Source: an uncultured Prevotellaceae bacterium (GTDB taxonomy: Bacteria > Bacteroidota > Bacteroidia > Bacteroidales > Muribaculaceae). Taken from it: a DNA stretch of 41,074 nucleotides. The notes beneath the pieces were generated by a model that had not been told where the DNA came from, made no database searches, and saw only the letters and a program-made list of their open reading frames with translations. Within the stretch, counting starts at the first letter, position 1, and each line of letters starts with the position of its first letter. Where the stretch lies: assembly GCA_937898675.1 (NCBI GenBank), contig CALEJB010000003.1:1-41074 (forward strand). The letters are read 5' to 3'. The position numbers and the translations under genes were made by a program. Positions 14,463 to 24,619 of the stretch are shown piece by piece.

Positions 14463-15658
14463 TTATACTTGTCCCTCAAGTTGTAGATGGCCTTGAAGAT
14501 GTCCTTGTCGGCATCGGTGAGTTCGACCCCGCGGCGCGCCATCACGCGCTCGGCAATGGCATAGAAATTTTCCAGCCGTACATCCTTGAAGCCGGCGGCG
14601 CTGCTGCCCTCCTGGAACGATGGCACAAAGTTGCGCGGGAAACCCGAGCCATGAATGTTGACCCCCACGCCCAGCACCGTCGCCGTGTTGATCATGCAGT
14701 TCACGCCCAGTTTGCAGTGGTCGCCCATCAGCAGGCCGCAAAACTGCAGTCCCGTGCGCTCAAAACTCTTGCTGGCATAGTTCCACAGCCTGATTTCGCT
14801 GTAGTCGTTCTTGAGGTTGCTCGCCGTGGTGCCGCCGCCGATGTTGCACCACTCACCGATGACCGAGTCGCCCACAAAACCGTCGTGAGCCTTGTTGCTG
14901 TAACCGATGAACACCGAGTTCTCCACCTCGCCGCCAATCTTGCAGTGCGGCCCCAGCGTCACCGCGCCATACACCTTCGCGCCCATGCGCACCTTGGCGC
15001 CGTGGCATGCGGCAAAGCCGCCGCGGATGCACGCGCCCTCCATAACCTCGGCATCCCTGCCGATGTAGATGGGCCCCTCGTGGGTGTTGAGCATCGCGCC
15101 CTCGACATAGGCGCCCGGCTCGATAAACACCCGCGACGGGTCACCGATGACGGTGTTGGTCGCCGACAGCGGCAGTGACTCGCGGCCGGCAGTCAGCCGG
15201 TCAAAGTCTGCCGCGAGCACCTCGCCATTGAGTTCAAAGATGTCATACAGATGCCTGACAGCCATCGGTTTGTGACTGGGGCGAACCACCCGCCCATATT
15301 GCCTGGTGTCAAAGTCCTGCGCCGTGCCGTTAAAGGCAATCAGCGTCTCGTCCCACACCAGCGCCTCGCCGGGCTCCAGCGCCAGCACCTCACGCGCCAA
15401 CTCGGGCGTGGCGATGACGTGGCCGGCAACCATCAGGTTGGTCGTGCGGCGCACGTGCAACGGGTACTTCTTCTTGAGGTAAGGTACCGTGAGATAGCTG
15501 TATGACGCGTCATCGCCAATCAGCGACTGCCACTTCTCGGCAATGGTGGTGATGCCCACGCGCAGCAGTGCCGCAGGACGGGTATAGGTCAGCGGGAGCA
15601 GTTGCTTGCGCACCTCGTTATCGTCAAACAGGATGACATTGATGGCGGTCTTTTTCAT
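14459..15658 (-). CDS. GlmU-family sugar-phosphate nucleotidyltransferase/acetyltransferase (Bacteroidota variant)
   Basis: The 399-residue protein begins NVILFDDNEVRKQLLPLTYTRPAALLRVG, the N-terminus of the Bacteroidota alternative GlmU family, and has a left-handed beta-helix with hexapeptide repeats at residues ~170-330 (VIGDPSRVFIEPGAYVEG, IYIGRDAEVMEGACIRG, SNKAHDGFVGDSVIGEWCNIGGG). Such proteins are predicted to carry out the last two steps of UDP-N-acetylglucosamine synthesis for cell wall and glycan precursors, in the cytosol. The N-terminal part lacks the classic GxGTRM loop of Escherichia coli GlmU, as is usual for this variant. It has its own promoter at 15693-15700 and overlaps the LRR gene by 4 bases. 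Confidence 0.88.
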   Translation of the reverse strand: MKKTAINVILFDDNEVRKQLLPLTYTRPAALLRVGITTIAEKWQSLIGDDASYSYLTVPYLKKKYPLHVRRTTNLMVAGHVIATPELAREVLALEPGEALVWDETLIAFNGTAQDFDTRQYGRVVRPSHKPMAVRHLYDIFELNGEVLAADFDRLTAGRESLPLSATNTVIGDPSRVFIEPGAYVEGAMLNTHEGPIYIGRDAEVMEGACIRGGFAACHGAKVRMGAKVYGAVTLGPHCKIGGEVENSVFIGYSNKAHDGFVGDSVIGEWCNIGGGTTASNLKNDYSEIRLWNYASKSFERTGLQFCGLLMGDHCKLGVNCMINTATVLGVGVNIHGSGFPRNFVPSFQEGSSAAGFKDVRLENFYAIAERVMARRGVELTDADKDIFKAIYNLRDKYK

Positions 15659-15692
15659 TGCATGATGCGGGTTTGTTATACATTGCGTCAGG

Positions 15693-15700
15693 CAAAGGTA
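15693..15700 (-). promoter_or_regulatory. Bacteroidota -7 box (TACCTTTG) for the GlmU-like gene
   Basis: Minus-strand TACCTTTG, 34 bases before ATG 15658; divergent from the rmlC promoter about 45 bases away. Confidence 0.75.
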
Positions 15701-15743
15701 GCATTTTTTGCCGAAATAGGGCGCGACCGTGGCGAGAAATCAC

Positions 15744-15751
15744 TACCTTTG
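15744..15751 (+). promoter_or_regulatory. Bacteroidota -7 box (TACCTTTG) for rmlC
   Basis: TACCTTTG lies 22 bases before ATG 15774, which also supports that start over an in-frame ATG at 15729 lying before the box. Confidence 0.75.
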
Positions 15752-15773
15752 CACATTGCAATCAATCACAATC

Positions 15774-16331
15774 ATGAATTTCATCGAACAAGATATCAAA
15801 GGCGTGTGGGTCATCGAGCCCCAACGGTTTGGCGACAAGCGCGGTTATTTCTGCGAGGTGTTCAAGCAGGCAGAGTTTGACGCCCATGTAGGGCATGTGG
15901 ATTTTGTGCAGGACAACGAGTCGTTCTCCACCCGCGGCGTGCTGCGCGGGCTGCACTTCCAGCGCGGCGAGTGGAGCCAGGCCAAGCTCGTGCGCGTTTC
16001 ACGGGGCACCGTCCTCGATGTCGCGGTGGACCTGCGTCACGGCAGCCCCACCTGGGGCAAGCATGTGGCAGTGGAACTTGACGCCGACTCGGGCCGCCAA
16101 CTGTTCATCCCCCGCGGATTTGCCCACGGCTTTGTCGTGCTCAGCGACGTCGCCCAGTTCCAGTACAAGGTGGACAACACCTATGCACCGCACAGCGAGG
16201 CCACCCTGCGCTTCGACGAGCCCGCCTTGGGCATCGACTGGCGCATCAGCCCCGAAGACATGCTTTTGAGTGACAAGGACCTGAAAGGCAAGACGCTCAA
16301 CGAATTGACACCCGAATTCCTGGGGTTCTAA
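15774..16331 (+). CDS. rfbC: dTDP-4-dehydrorhamnose 3,5-epimerase
   Basis: The 185-residue protein matches RmlC/RfbC throughout: VIEPQRFGDKRGYFCEVF at residues ~13-30, DNESFSTRGVLRGLHFQ near 46-62 with the catalytic His, VSRGTVLDVAVDLR near 73, PRGFAHGFVVLSD near 115 and the QYKVDNTYAP segment with the conserved Tyr. It epimerises dTDP-4-keto-6-deoxyglucose at C3 and C5 in dTDP-L-rhamnose synthesis, in the cytosol, for surface polysaccharides. The other rml genes are not in this window. It is expressed from its own promoter and converges on clpB. Confidence 0.95.
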   Translation: MNFIEQDIKGVWVIEPQRFGDKRGYFCEVFKQAEFDAHVGHVDFVQDNESFSTRGVLRGLHFQRGEWSQAKLVRVSRGTVLDVAVDLRHGSPTWGKHVAVELDADSGRQLFIPRGFAHGFVVLSDVAQFQYKVDNTYAPHSEATLRFDEPALGIDWRISPEDMLLSDKDLKGKTLNELTPEFLGF

Positions 16332-16346
16332 CCCGCATGAACCATA

Positions 16347-16392
16347 CAAAAAACAGCGCATGGAGGCGGCAATTGATGCCCGCCCCCATGCG
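16347..16392 (-). terminator. Terminator of clpB
   Basis: On the minus strand the arms CGCATGG-x-GGCGG and CCGCC-x-CCATGCG (16357-16392) form a strong stem, followed by a TTTTTT run at 16348-16353. It lies 22 bases beyond the clpB stop. Confidence 0.85.
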
Positions 16393-16413
16393 GTTGTTAT
16401 CTGAGATTGAACA

Positions 16414-19002
<2,589 letters not shown>

Positions 19003-19065
19003 ATAGTTTCTCCTTTTATCAGATATTTTGTTTTCAACCACACTACCTCAACACTTGTGCCAACA

Positions 19066-19098
19066 GACAAAATCGGACATTTTGTCACCCGATTTGTC
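19066..19098 (-). promoter_or_regulatory. Hyphenated dyad upstream of clpB, candidate operator
   Basis: GACAAAATCGG (19066-19076) and CCGATTTGTC (19089-19098) are inverted copies differing by one A, separated by 12 bases that include another TGACAAAA-like element. They lie 64-96 bases before the clpB start, where a promoter region is expected. It does not match CIRCE or CtsR sites as I know them. Confidence 0.45.
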
Positions 19099-19113
19099 AT
19101 GCCTGCAGTCCCC

Positions 19114-19151
19114 AAAAAGGGCGGTCCGCCCCGCCTGTGGAACAGACCGCC
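19114..19151 (-). terminator. Terminator of the Wza-like gene
   Basis: On the minus strand GGCGGTC (19145-19151) pairs with GACCGCC (19120-19126), followed by CTTTTTGGGG. It lies 90 bases past the stop at 19241 and before clpB, so clpB is transcribed separately. Confidence 0.75.
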
Positions 19152-19178
19152 TGATGCGTTGTTATGTGCTATAAAATG

Positions 19179-19234
19179 GCCAGGAATACGGATGCTTAGC
19201 CAGGAATGCGGATGACAACTCCTAACTCCTAACT
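19179..19234 (+). repeat. Short direct repeats and ACTCCTA heptamers between wza-like gene and clpB
   Basis: GCCAGGAATACGGATG (19179-19194) recurs as GCCAGGAATGCGGATG (19199-19214) with a 20-base period. Two copies of ACTCCTA plus ACT follow at 19218-19234, close to the ACTCCTC array at 3803-3830. Confidence 0.75.
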
Positions 19235-19240
19235 AAAAAA

Positions 19241-20068
19241 TCACTTGTTGGCAAGCACGGTAACGAATGTGACGACCGACATGAGCGTTCCCAGCAGCGA
19301 GAAGCCGAAGGTCAGTTGCGGAGCCACGCTCCATGCGCTACGGGCCTTGACATCGCTGGGCTGTACGTACAGGATATCATTTTGCTGCAGCTCAAACTCG
19401 GGCATGGTCATGAAGTTGGCGTCCTGCAGGTTGATGCGCTTGACCGTCCGCTGGCCTGTGGCGTCGGTGCGGATGAGCATGATGTTGTCACGGCGTCCCT
19501 GCAATGTGAGGTCACCCGACAGGGCGATGGCCTCAATCAGGTTCAGGCGGCCGTTGGTGGCCTCGATGACGCCGGGCTTGGTGAACTCACCGATGCAGAA
19601 CACGCGAAAGTTCTGGATGCGGCACTCCACGCCGGGCCTCTCGGTTAGGTAGCGGGGATAGATGAGGTTGGCCACATAGTCCTGCAGTGCATTCTTGGTC
19701 ATGCCGCCAATGTGCAGCTTGCCCAGCACAGGAAAGTCGATGTTGCCGTTGTCGTCAACGAGATAGAACACGGTGCTGTTGTCGCCAATGTTGTAGGCCA
19801 AGCCGCTGCCGCCGCCCTCGCCGCTGGTACGCGGCATGTACTGAATCTTGTTGAACGGTGCTACGGCTTCGCTGCTGGATGACGCAACATTAATCGCCAG
19901 CATGTCGCCCGGCTTGATGGTAAAATCACCCGCTTGGCCCGTCGCCGTCGCCAGTGCGGCAGCGGGAATCTGGTCAACGTTGGTCATGTAGGGCACTTCC
20001 TTGCCCGAACCGCACGACACAAGCAGCAGTGCGACAGATGCTATCAGGAAAAGATTTCTTAGTTTCAT
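19241..20068 (-). CDS. Wza-like polysaccharide biosynthesis/export outer-membrane lipoprotein
   Basis: The 275-residue protein has a lipoprotein signal with lipobox Cys at residue 19 (LLLVSCGSG), a Poly_export domain (TIKPGDMLAINVAS; NGNIDFPVLGKLHIGGMTKNALQDYV) at ~45-145, and an SLBB-type domain (VFCIGEFTKPGVIEATNGRLNLIEAIALSGDLT) at ~155-200. A hydrophobic C-terminal segment (LTFGFSLLGTLMSVVTFVTVL) fits the membrane-spanning helix of Wza. It would form the outer-membrane channel for capsule or exopolysaccharide. No Wzc kinase or glycosyltransferase cluster lies next to it, which is unusual; rmlC nearby is the only other polysaccharide gene. Confidence 0.9.
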   Translation of the reverse strand: MKLRNLFLIASVALLLVSCGSGKEVPYMTNVDQIPAAALATATGQAGDFTIKPGDMLAINVASSSSEAVAPFNKIQYMPRTSGEGGGSGLAYNIGDNSTVFYLVDDNGNIDFPVLGKLHIGGMTKNALQDYVANLIYPRYLTERPGVECRIQNFRVFCIGEFTKPGVIEATNGRLNLIEAIALSGDLTLQGRRDNIMLIRTDATGQRTVKRINLQDANFMTMPEFELQQNDILYVQPSDVKARSAWSVAPQLTFGFSLLGTLMSVVTFVTVLANK

Positions 20069-20109
20069 ATACTTTTTGATTTTAATGATTTGTTCGTTTT
20101 TCTAAATTG

Positions 20110-20117
20110 CAAAAGTA
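20110..20117 (-). promoter_or_regulatory. Bacteroidota -7 box (TACTTTTG) for the Wza-like gene
   Basis: Minus-strand TACTTTTG 41 bases before ATG 20068; no clear -33 element. Confidence 0.6.
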
Positions 20118-20193
20118 ATCAATTTTTAATCACCAGCGCACTTTTTTGGCCAAAAACATTCTCTGTCGGCGTTTTTTCCGTTCCTTTGCACCC

Positions 20194-20775
20194 ATGAATG
20201 ACAATTCGGCACCCATCGAGCGGCATCCGTGGCCGCCGTTTGTCCCCGACGGGGCACAATACCTGTTCCTGGGCACTTTCCCGCCACAGCCCAAGCGCTG
20301 GAGCATGCCTTTCTATTACCCTAACAGGACCAATGACTTCTGGAAAATCATGGGGCTTATCTTCCTGAACGACAGCGGGGCGCTGTGGAACGGTGCACGG
20401 GTTTGCTATGACCTTGACGCTATCAAGCAACTGCTGTGGCGCGAGCACATCGCCCTGTGGGACACAGGCATGGCGGTGCGCCGCCTCAGGGACAACGCCA
20501 GCGACAAGTTTCTCGAAATCGTGGAGCCCATCGACCTCAAGGCCCTGCTTGACGCTCATCCCTCCATCACCTGTGTTATCACCACCGGCGAGAAGGCTAC
20601 AAGTGCCATCGCATCGCAGGCGGGCATCCATGTGCCGCCCATCGCCGTGCCCGTGCAGTGCCGGGTGGGCGGCCATGCCGTCACCCTGTGGCGCATGCCC
20701 TCAACCTCGCGGGCTTACCCGCTGGCGCTTGAGAAAAAAGCCGCTGCCTACCGCATGGTGTTCGACAGGCGTTAG
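20194..20775 (+). CDS. Uracil-DNA glycosylase superfamily protein (HDG/family 6-like)
   Basis: The 193-residue protein shows the UDG-superfamily pattern: FLGTFPPQPKRWSMPFYYPNRTNDFWKIMG near residues 24-55, which holds the motif A loop followed by the aromatic stacking region and the N-D/F segment, LWDTGMAVRR near 90, and a C-terminal LWRMPSTSRAY near 168 in place of the HPS loop. Members of this branch are reported to remove hypoxanthine or act on damaged bases, and some are inactive, so the substrate stays open. ATG 20194 is chosen over 20146 because the longer form would add basic residues unrelated to the family and overlap the sequence CCTTTGCACCC. It converges on the DUF4251 gene with a 15-base gap. 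Confidence 0.8.
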   Translation: MNDNSAPIERHPWPPFVPDGAQYLFLGTFPPQPKRWSMPFYYPNRTNDFWKIMGLIFLNDSGALWNGARVCYDLDAIKQLLWREHIALWDTGMAVRRLRDNASDKFLEIVEPIDLKALLDAHPSITCVITTGEKATSAIASQAGIHVPPIAVPVQCRVGGHAVTLWRMPSTSRAYPLALEKKAAAYRMVFDRR

Positions 20776-20790
20776 CCGTTGCACGGTCGT

Positions 20791-21309
20791 CTAATTCAGT
20801 ATGTCGTTGCTGTGGAGCATGCCGCTGTAGGAAACGGCGTCGCGGCCGCGCGGCATGACGTCGATGGTGGTCTTGCCGTTCATGAACACCTCGATGTGGA
20901 ACTTGTAGCTGTCGTCGCCGTTGTTGACGTCGAAGGTGACGCGCGCCCTGTCCTGTTTGGGGAACTCGACATTGTAGCCGGTGATGGGTGCCGTAAAGTC
21001 CATCGCCTTGTATCCGCTGGCGCCGTAGCCGGCAAACATTGCCGAGCCGGCATAGGGCAGGGCACAGGTGATCATGCCGTCGCGCACAATGATTTTGCGG
21101 CCTTGCGCGACGCTGACGGTGGGGCCCGACAGGGGGCGCATCGAGCCTGCCATGACGGTGAATTCGCCGTTCTTGAGCAGGGTGCGTATGGTCTGCGCCG
21201 CCTCGAGTTTGGCGACATCAAGTTCGCCGCCGGCTTTCTTGCCCGTTGAGCACGAGGCCAGCGTCAATGCCGTGACGGCGACGAATAGCAGTGTTTTGAA
21301 GATTTTCAT
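20791..21309 (-). CDS. DUF4251-type lipoprotein, second of pair
   Basis: The 172-residue protein has a lipoprotein signal with Cys at residue 20 (LTLASCSTG). The rest matches its neighbour at 21343-21840: FTVMAGSMRPLSGP, a LPYAGSAMFAGYG segment, and a C-terminal FHIEVFMNGKTTIDVMPRGRDAVSYSG beta region. This is the layout of the DUF4251 family, which is common in Bacteroidales and has no known function. It is the last gene of a three-gene run behind porZ, 33 bases after the previous gene, so it is probably made together with a type IX secretion component. Envelope lipoprotein is the safest description. Confidence 0.82.
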   Translation of the reverse strand: MKIFKTLLFVAVTALTLASCSTGKKAGGELDVAKLEAAQTIRTLLKNGEFTVMAGSMRPLSGPTVSVAQGRKIIVRDGMITCALPYAGSAMFAGYGASGYKAMDFTAPITGYNVEFPKQDRARVTFDVNNGDDSYKFHIEVFMNGKTTIDVMPRGRDAVSYSGMLHSNDILN

Positions 21310-21342
21310 AGTCTTGAGGGTGATGGCTGGAGCGGGCGTTTA

Positions 21343-21840
21343 TCAGTCACTGGCAACCACTTCGCCGTCAAACGAAATGGAGTCGCGGTCGCGGGCAAAC
21401 ACGTCGATGAGGGCTTTGCCGCCCGCAAAGATGGTGAGCACATAGCGGTAAGTGTCCTCTTCGTTGACGATGGTAAACTCGATGCGGGTGCAGTCGTCGG
21501 CGGTCCGGGCCGCGGCATAATCGCGCATGGTGGCTTCCTCGATGCGCAGGCCCTTGCTCTCGCCATAAACCGCGCGGTACACCTCGCCGATGTAGGGCAA
21601 GTAACTGTGCACGACCTCGCCGTCGATGGTGAGGCTGTAGTTGCCGTTGACATGGCGGGCCGGTCCCCGCAGGGGGCGCATCCAATCCACGGCAATGGTG
21701 TATTTGCCGGCCGTCAGGCCCGCCTGCACTTGACGGGCATAGGCGGCCTTGCGCTCGGCGCGCGCCATCTTGCTGGCCGTGCTGCACGATGCGAGCGACA
21801 GCGTCAGCGCGATGGAGAGAAACAGCAATATCTTTTTCAT
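21343..21840 (-). CDS. DUF4251-type lipoprotein, first of pair
   Basis: The 165-residue protein starts with a lipoprotein signal (Cys19 in LSLASCSTA), a charged Ala/Arg helix, then the family blocks YTIAVDWMRPLRGP, VVHSYLPYIGEVYRAVYG and VLTIFAGGKALIDVFARDRDSISFDG. It is paralogous to the next gene, so the pair came from a tandem duplication. It begins 24 bases after the porZ stop. The function of DUF4251 is not known. Confidence 0.82.
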   Translation of the reverse strand: MKKILLFLSIALTLSLASCSTASKMARAERKAAYARQVQAGLTAGKYTIAVDWMRPLRGPARHVNGNYSLTIDGEVVHSYLPYIGEVYRAVYGESKGLRIEEATMRDYAAARTADDCTRIEFTIVNEEDTYRYVLTIFAGGKALIDVFARDRDSISFDGEVVASD

Positions 21841-21864
21841 ATCTTGTGCTAATTTGATGGGTTG

Positions 21865-24180
21865 TTAGCGTATTACCGCAATCTTGGTCACGGCGCTGCC
21901 ATCGCCGCCGCCCGCCTGCGAGCAGATGACCAGATAGACACCCGTGGGCACGGCGTCGCCGTATTGGTCACAGCAGTCCCAGGTCACCATGCCGCCCGTG
22001 GACTTGAGCTGGCGGATGACATTGCCGGCCGAGTCGGCAATCTTGACCAGCGAGTTGTCCATCATGCCCGTGATGGTGACGTCGCCGCCATACTGCGGCC
22101 GCACGGGGTTGGGATAGGCATAGATGTTGTCATAGGTCGGCTCGGCGGGGCTCGAGTCGCTGAAGTACTCATACATGCCCGCCGGGGTGGTGACATACAC
22201 CGAGTTGTTGCTGGGATTGCAGCACACGCGGTAAATGGTGTTGGACACCAGCGGGCTGTTGCTGGTGTTGAATTTTTTGATGATTTCGGTGCCGTCGGCG
22301 CTCACGAGGAACAGGCCCGAGGTCTGCGTGCCTATCCACTTGCGGTTGGCGCCGTCAACGGCGATGCAGTTGACCTGGATGCCGTCCATCAGATAGTCGG
22401 CCATGCCGGTGCCGTCGTTGCGGGGCACCTTGATGCGGTTGACCGTGAACGGCGTGGAGCCGAAGGCTGCCGCTGGGTTGAACGAGACGACGCCCTCGGT
22501 GCTGCCCATCCACACGTTGCCGGTGAGGTCCTCGGCGAGGCACATGATGTAGGTCCAGGCAACGGGCAGGCCGTCTTGGTCGGTCAGGCGGTTAAAGACC
22601 TTGTGGGCAGGGTTGCTCACGATTTCGCCGTTGTTGTTGTACCACATCACGAGCGGCATCTGGAAATCGCCGTCGGTAAACACTTTGATGTCGTAGTTGC
22701 TGTTCTTGGTCGAGATAAAGCTGGCGCGCTTGGTGTGGCCCGTGTACAGCCCGCCGATGCTGGGCGTGAGCCAGTCGCTGGCGCTCACCTGGCTTTGCTT
22801 GGCCTTGGCGGCAGGCAGCACCATCACGGGGTGCTCCTCGTTCTCAAACGACTGCACTACCCACACGTTGCCGCCGCGGTCGATGGTGGCGATGGGGTGC
22901 ATGGCGCCTTGCTTTTTCACCATTGGGCTGTTGTCGGCGTTGTAGGTGAGCACGATTTGGTCGTTGGTCACCTTGTGCAGGCCGTTGGTCCATCCGCCGA
23001 TGAAGTAGGTGCTGGGGTCATCGGGCATGAAGTCTATCCAGAAAGTGCCGTTCTTGGGCGCATCCTCGGGCGTGGCGTTGCGCCAGGTCATGCCGTCATA
23101 GGTGTTGATGTAGGTCGGCATCGTGTTGGGGAAAAAGGCGTTGGTCGCCGGACTTGACACATACAGTTTGTCGCTCGTCTTGTTGTAGGTCATCCAGAAC
23201 GGTGTCGAGAATGTCAGCGCGTTGGGCACATAGTAACTGGCCTCGCCCACCTTGTGCAGGCCTTTCTCGCCTGCCGCCCACACGGCGCCGTTGCAGTTGG
23301 GGTTGCTGCTGGCAATTTCGCCCTCGCTGTCGGTGCCCACGGGGTTGAGTCCCTGCTTGTCGGTCAAGAACCATTGGCCCAGGTTGGGCACGTTGAGTAT
23401 GAAGCCGTCGGGAGTCTTTTGCAGCACGGTGGTCTTGTTTTCGATGATGGCATAGGAGCTGAATGCTGTGCCGCCGTCCTCAAGGTCCCTGACGGTCATC
23501 ACAAATGTCCAGCCTGTGAGGCAAAAGAACGACTTGTCGTCGATGGGCACCAGCCGGCAGTCGTGGTGGGTGTCGGCGGTATTGAACGACGACAGCAACT
23601 CGTGGTACTCGCCCGCGTCGCCATAGTAGAAGGCGTCGGCCGACGACAGCAGCAGCACGTTGCCCACCTGCGCCACGCTGGTGAGCGGCGTGCCGTAGAT
23701 GTGCGACTCCTTGACGACAAACTTGCTGTCGTCGATGACCACATAGCCAAAGTCGGTGGCAAGGTAGATGACGCCCTCGGCAAAGGTCACGTCGTTGATG
23801 CCCTTGCTCGATGTCATCACCGCGTCTTTGACCTCGGGCATGTTCACCACGCTGCCGTCGGTGCAGATGATGTCGATGTTGGCGTCGCTATACACGACCA
23901 CGAGGTAGTCCTTGTCGCTGTTGTAGTATATCTGGCTGATGGTCATGTCGCTCAGGTCGTTCACCTTGTTGAGTGCCTCATTTTCCTGGGTGCCCTTGTC
24001 GAGGCGAAACAGGTCAGTGCCCGACAGGTAATATACCCACTGGCGCGTGTCGGCCACCGTCTTGACTTCGCTGCCCACAAATGCCGTGTGGATGCGCCAG
24101 TCGCCCACACCGTTCTGTGCCGTTGCGCTCAGCGCCATCACGGCTGCGGCCATCGCCGCCATCCATATTTTCTTGCTCAT
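21865..24180 (-). CDS. porZ: PorZ-like type IX secretion system surface protein
   Basis: The 771-residue protein has a signal peptide (to ~residue 21), an N-terminal PorZ-type beta-propeller (GDWRIHTAFVGSEVKTVADT ... LFRLDKGTQENEALNKVNDLSDM), a second propeller with two-component-regulator-like blades (AEDLTGNVWMGSTEGVVSFNP, AVDGANRKWIGTQTSGLF), and a C-terminal type IX sorting-like domain (YAYPNPVRPQYGGDVTITG ... GVYLVICSQ). PorZ belongs to the attachment complex with PorU, PorV and PorQ on the cell surface, where sorting signals are cleaved and cargo joined to A-LPS. Its presence means this organism secretes cargo by T9SS. It heads a run with two DUF4251 lipoprotein genes. No clear promoter was found. 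Confidence 0.88.
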   Translation of the reverse strand: MSKKIWMAAMAAAVMALSATAQNGVGDWRIHTAFVGSEVKTVADTRQWVYYLSGTDLFRLDKGTQENEALNKVNDLSDMTISQIYYNSDKDYLVVVYSDANIDIICTDGSVVNMPEVKDAVMTSSKGINDVTFAEGVIYLATDFGYVVIDDSKFVVKESHIYGTPLTSVAQVGNVLLLSSADAFYYGDAGEYHELLSSFNTADTHHDCRLVPIDDKSFFCLTGWTFVMTVRDLEDGGTAFSSYAIIENKTTVLQKTPDGFILNVPNLGQWFLTDKQGLNPVGTDSEGEIASSNPNCNGAVWAAGEKGLHKVGEASYYVPNALTFSTPFWMTYNKTSDKLYVSSPATNAFFPNTMPTYINTYDGMTWRNATPEDAPKNGTFWIDFMPDDPSTYFIGGWTNGLHKVTNDQIVLTYNADNSPMVKKQGAMHPIATIDRGGNVWVVQSFENEEHPVMVLPAAKAKQSQVSASDWLTPSIGGLYTGHTKRASFISTKNSNYDIKVFTDGDFQMPLVMWYNNNGEIVSNPAHKVFNRLTDQDGLPVAWTYIMCLAEDLTGNVWMGSTEGVVSFNPAAAFGSTPFTVNRIKVPRNDGTGMADYLMDGIQVNCIAVDGANRKWIGTQTSGLFLVSADGTEIIKKFNTSNSPLVSNTIYRVCCNPSNNSVYVTTPAGMYEYFSDSSPAEPTYDNIYAYPNPVRPQYGGDVTITGMMDNSLVKIADSAGNVIRQLKSTGGMVTWDCCDQYGDAVPTGVYLVICSQAGGGDGSAVTKIAVIR

Positions 24181-24619
24181 TGTTGTCTTGCTGTTGTGAT
24201 GATTATATTTTAATAACGTGAGTTGGTGCGGGAAATTGTGTGCGCCTCAGCGCCGATTTTTACCGCGACAAACGCTGCGGCGAGGCCGCCCCTTTTCATT
24301 CCTTGATGATAGATAAGCCGCATGTTGTTTGTGTTTTCCTCATTGGTGTCCATTAAAAAATCGCAATTATCGTTATAATCCATTGATTTTTAGTTCATTA
24401 TATGAATTTTTGAGGTCAACGGATTTGAAATCACAATTGAATTGAATATTAGATACTTAGCAAAAAACACCATTGATTTTGAGCCTTTTATAAAATCAAC
24501 TAACCGGCATTTTGCTAGATCTAAATGTTTAGTGGACAGCAATGTGTTTTCCTCTTTTTTTATAATTTTGCATCTTGCAAACTTTGGTAATACAATAATT
24601 ATTAAAAACATAGACAGAC
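24181..24619. other. 439-base intergenic region with AT-rich right half
   Basis: The left part (24181-24320) is of ordinary composition and serves porZ upstream DNA, with a small GCGGC/GCCGC hairpin near 24278. From about 24340 to 24610 the sequence is strongly AT-rich, unlike the GC-rich surroundings. CCATTGATTTT occurs at 24380-24390 and again at 24470-24480, exactly 90 bases apart. Short open frames here show no codon bias or known motif, and I see no gene. The promoter of the SUMF1 array is at 24563-24570. Confidence 0.65.
24563..24570 (+). promoter_or_regulatory. Bacteroidota -7 box (TAATTTTG) for the SUMF1 array
   Basis: TAATTTTG lies 49 bases before ATG 24620; no normal -33 TTTG. Confidence 0.65.
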
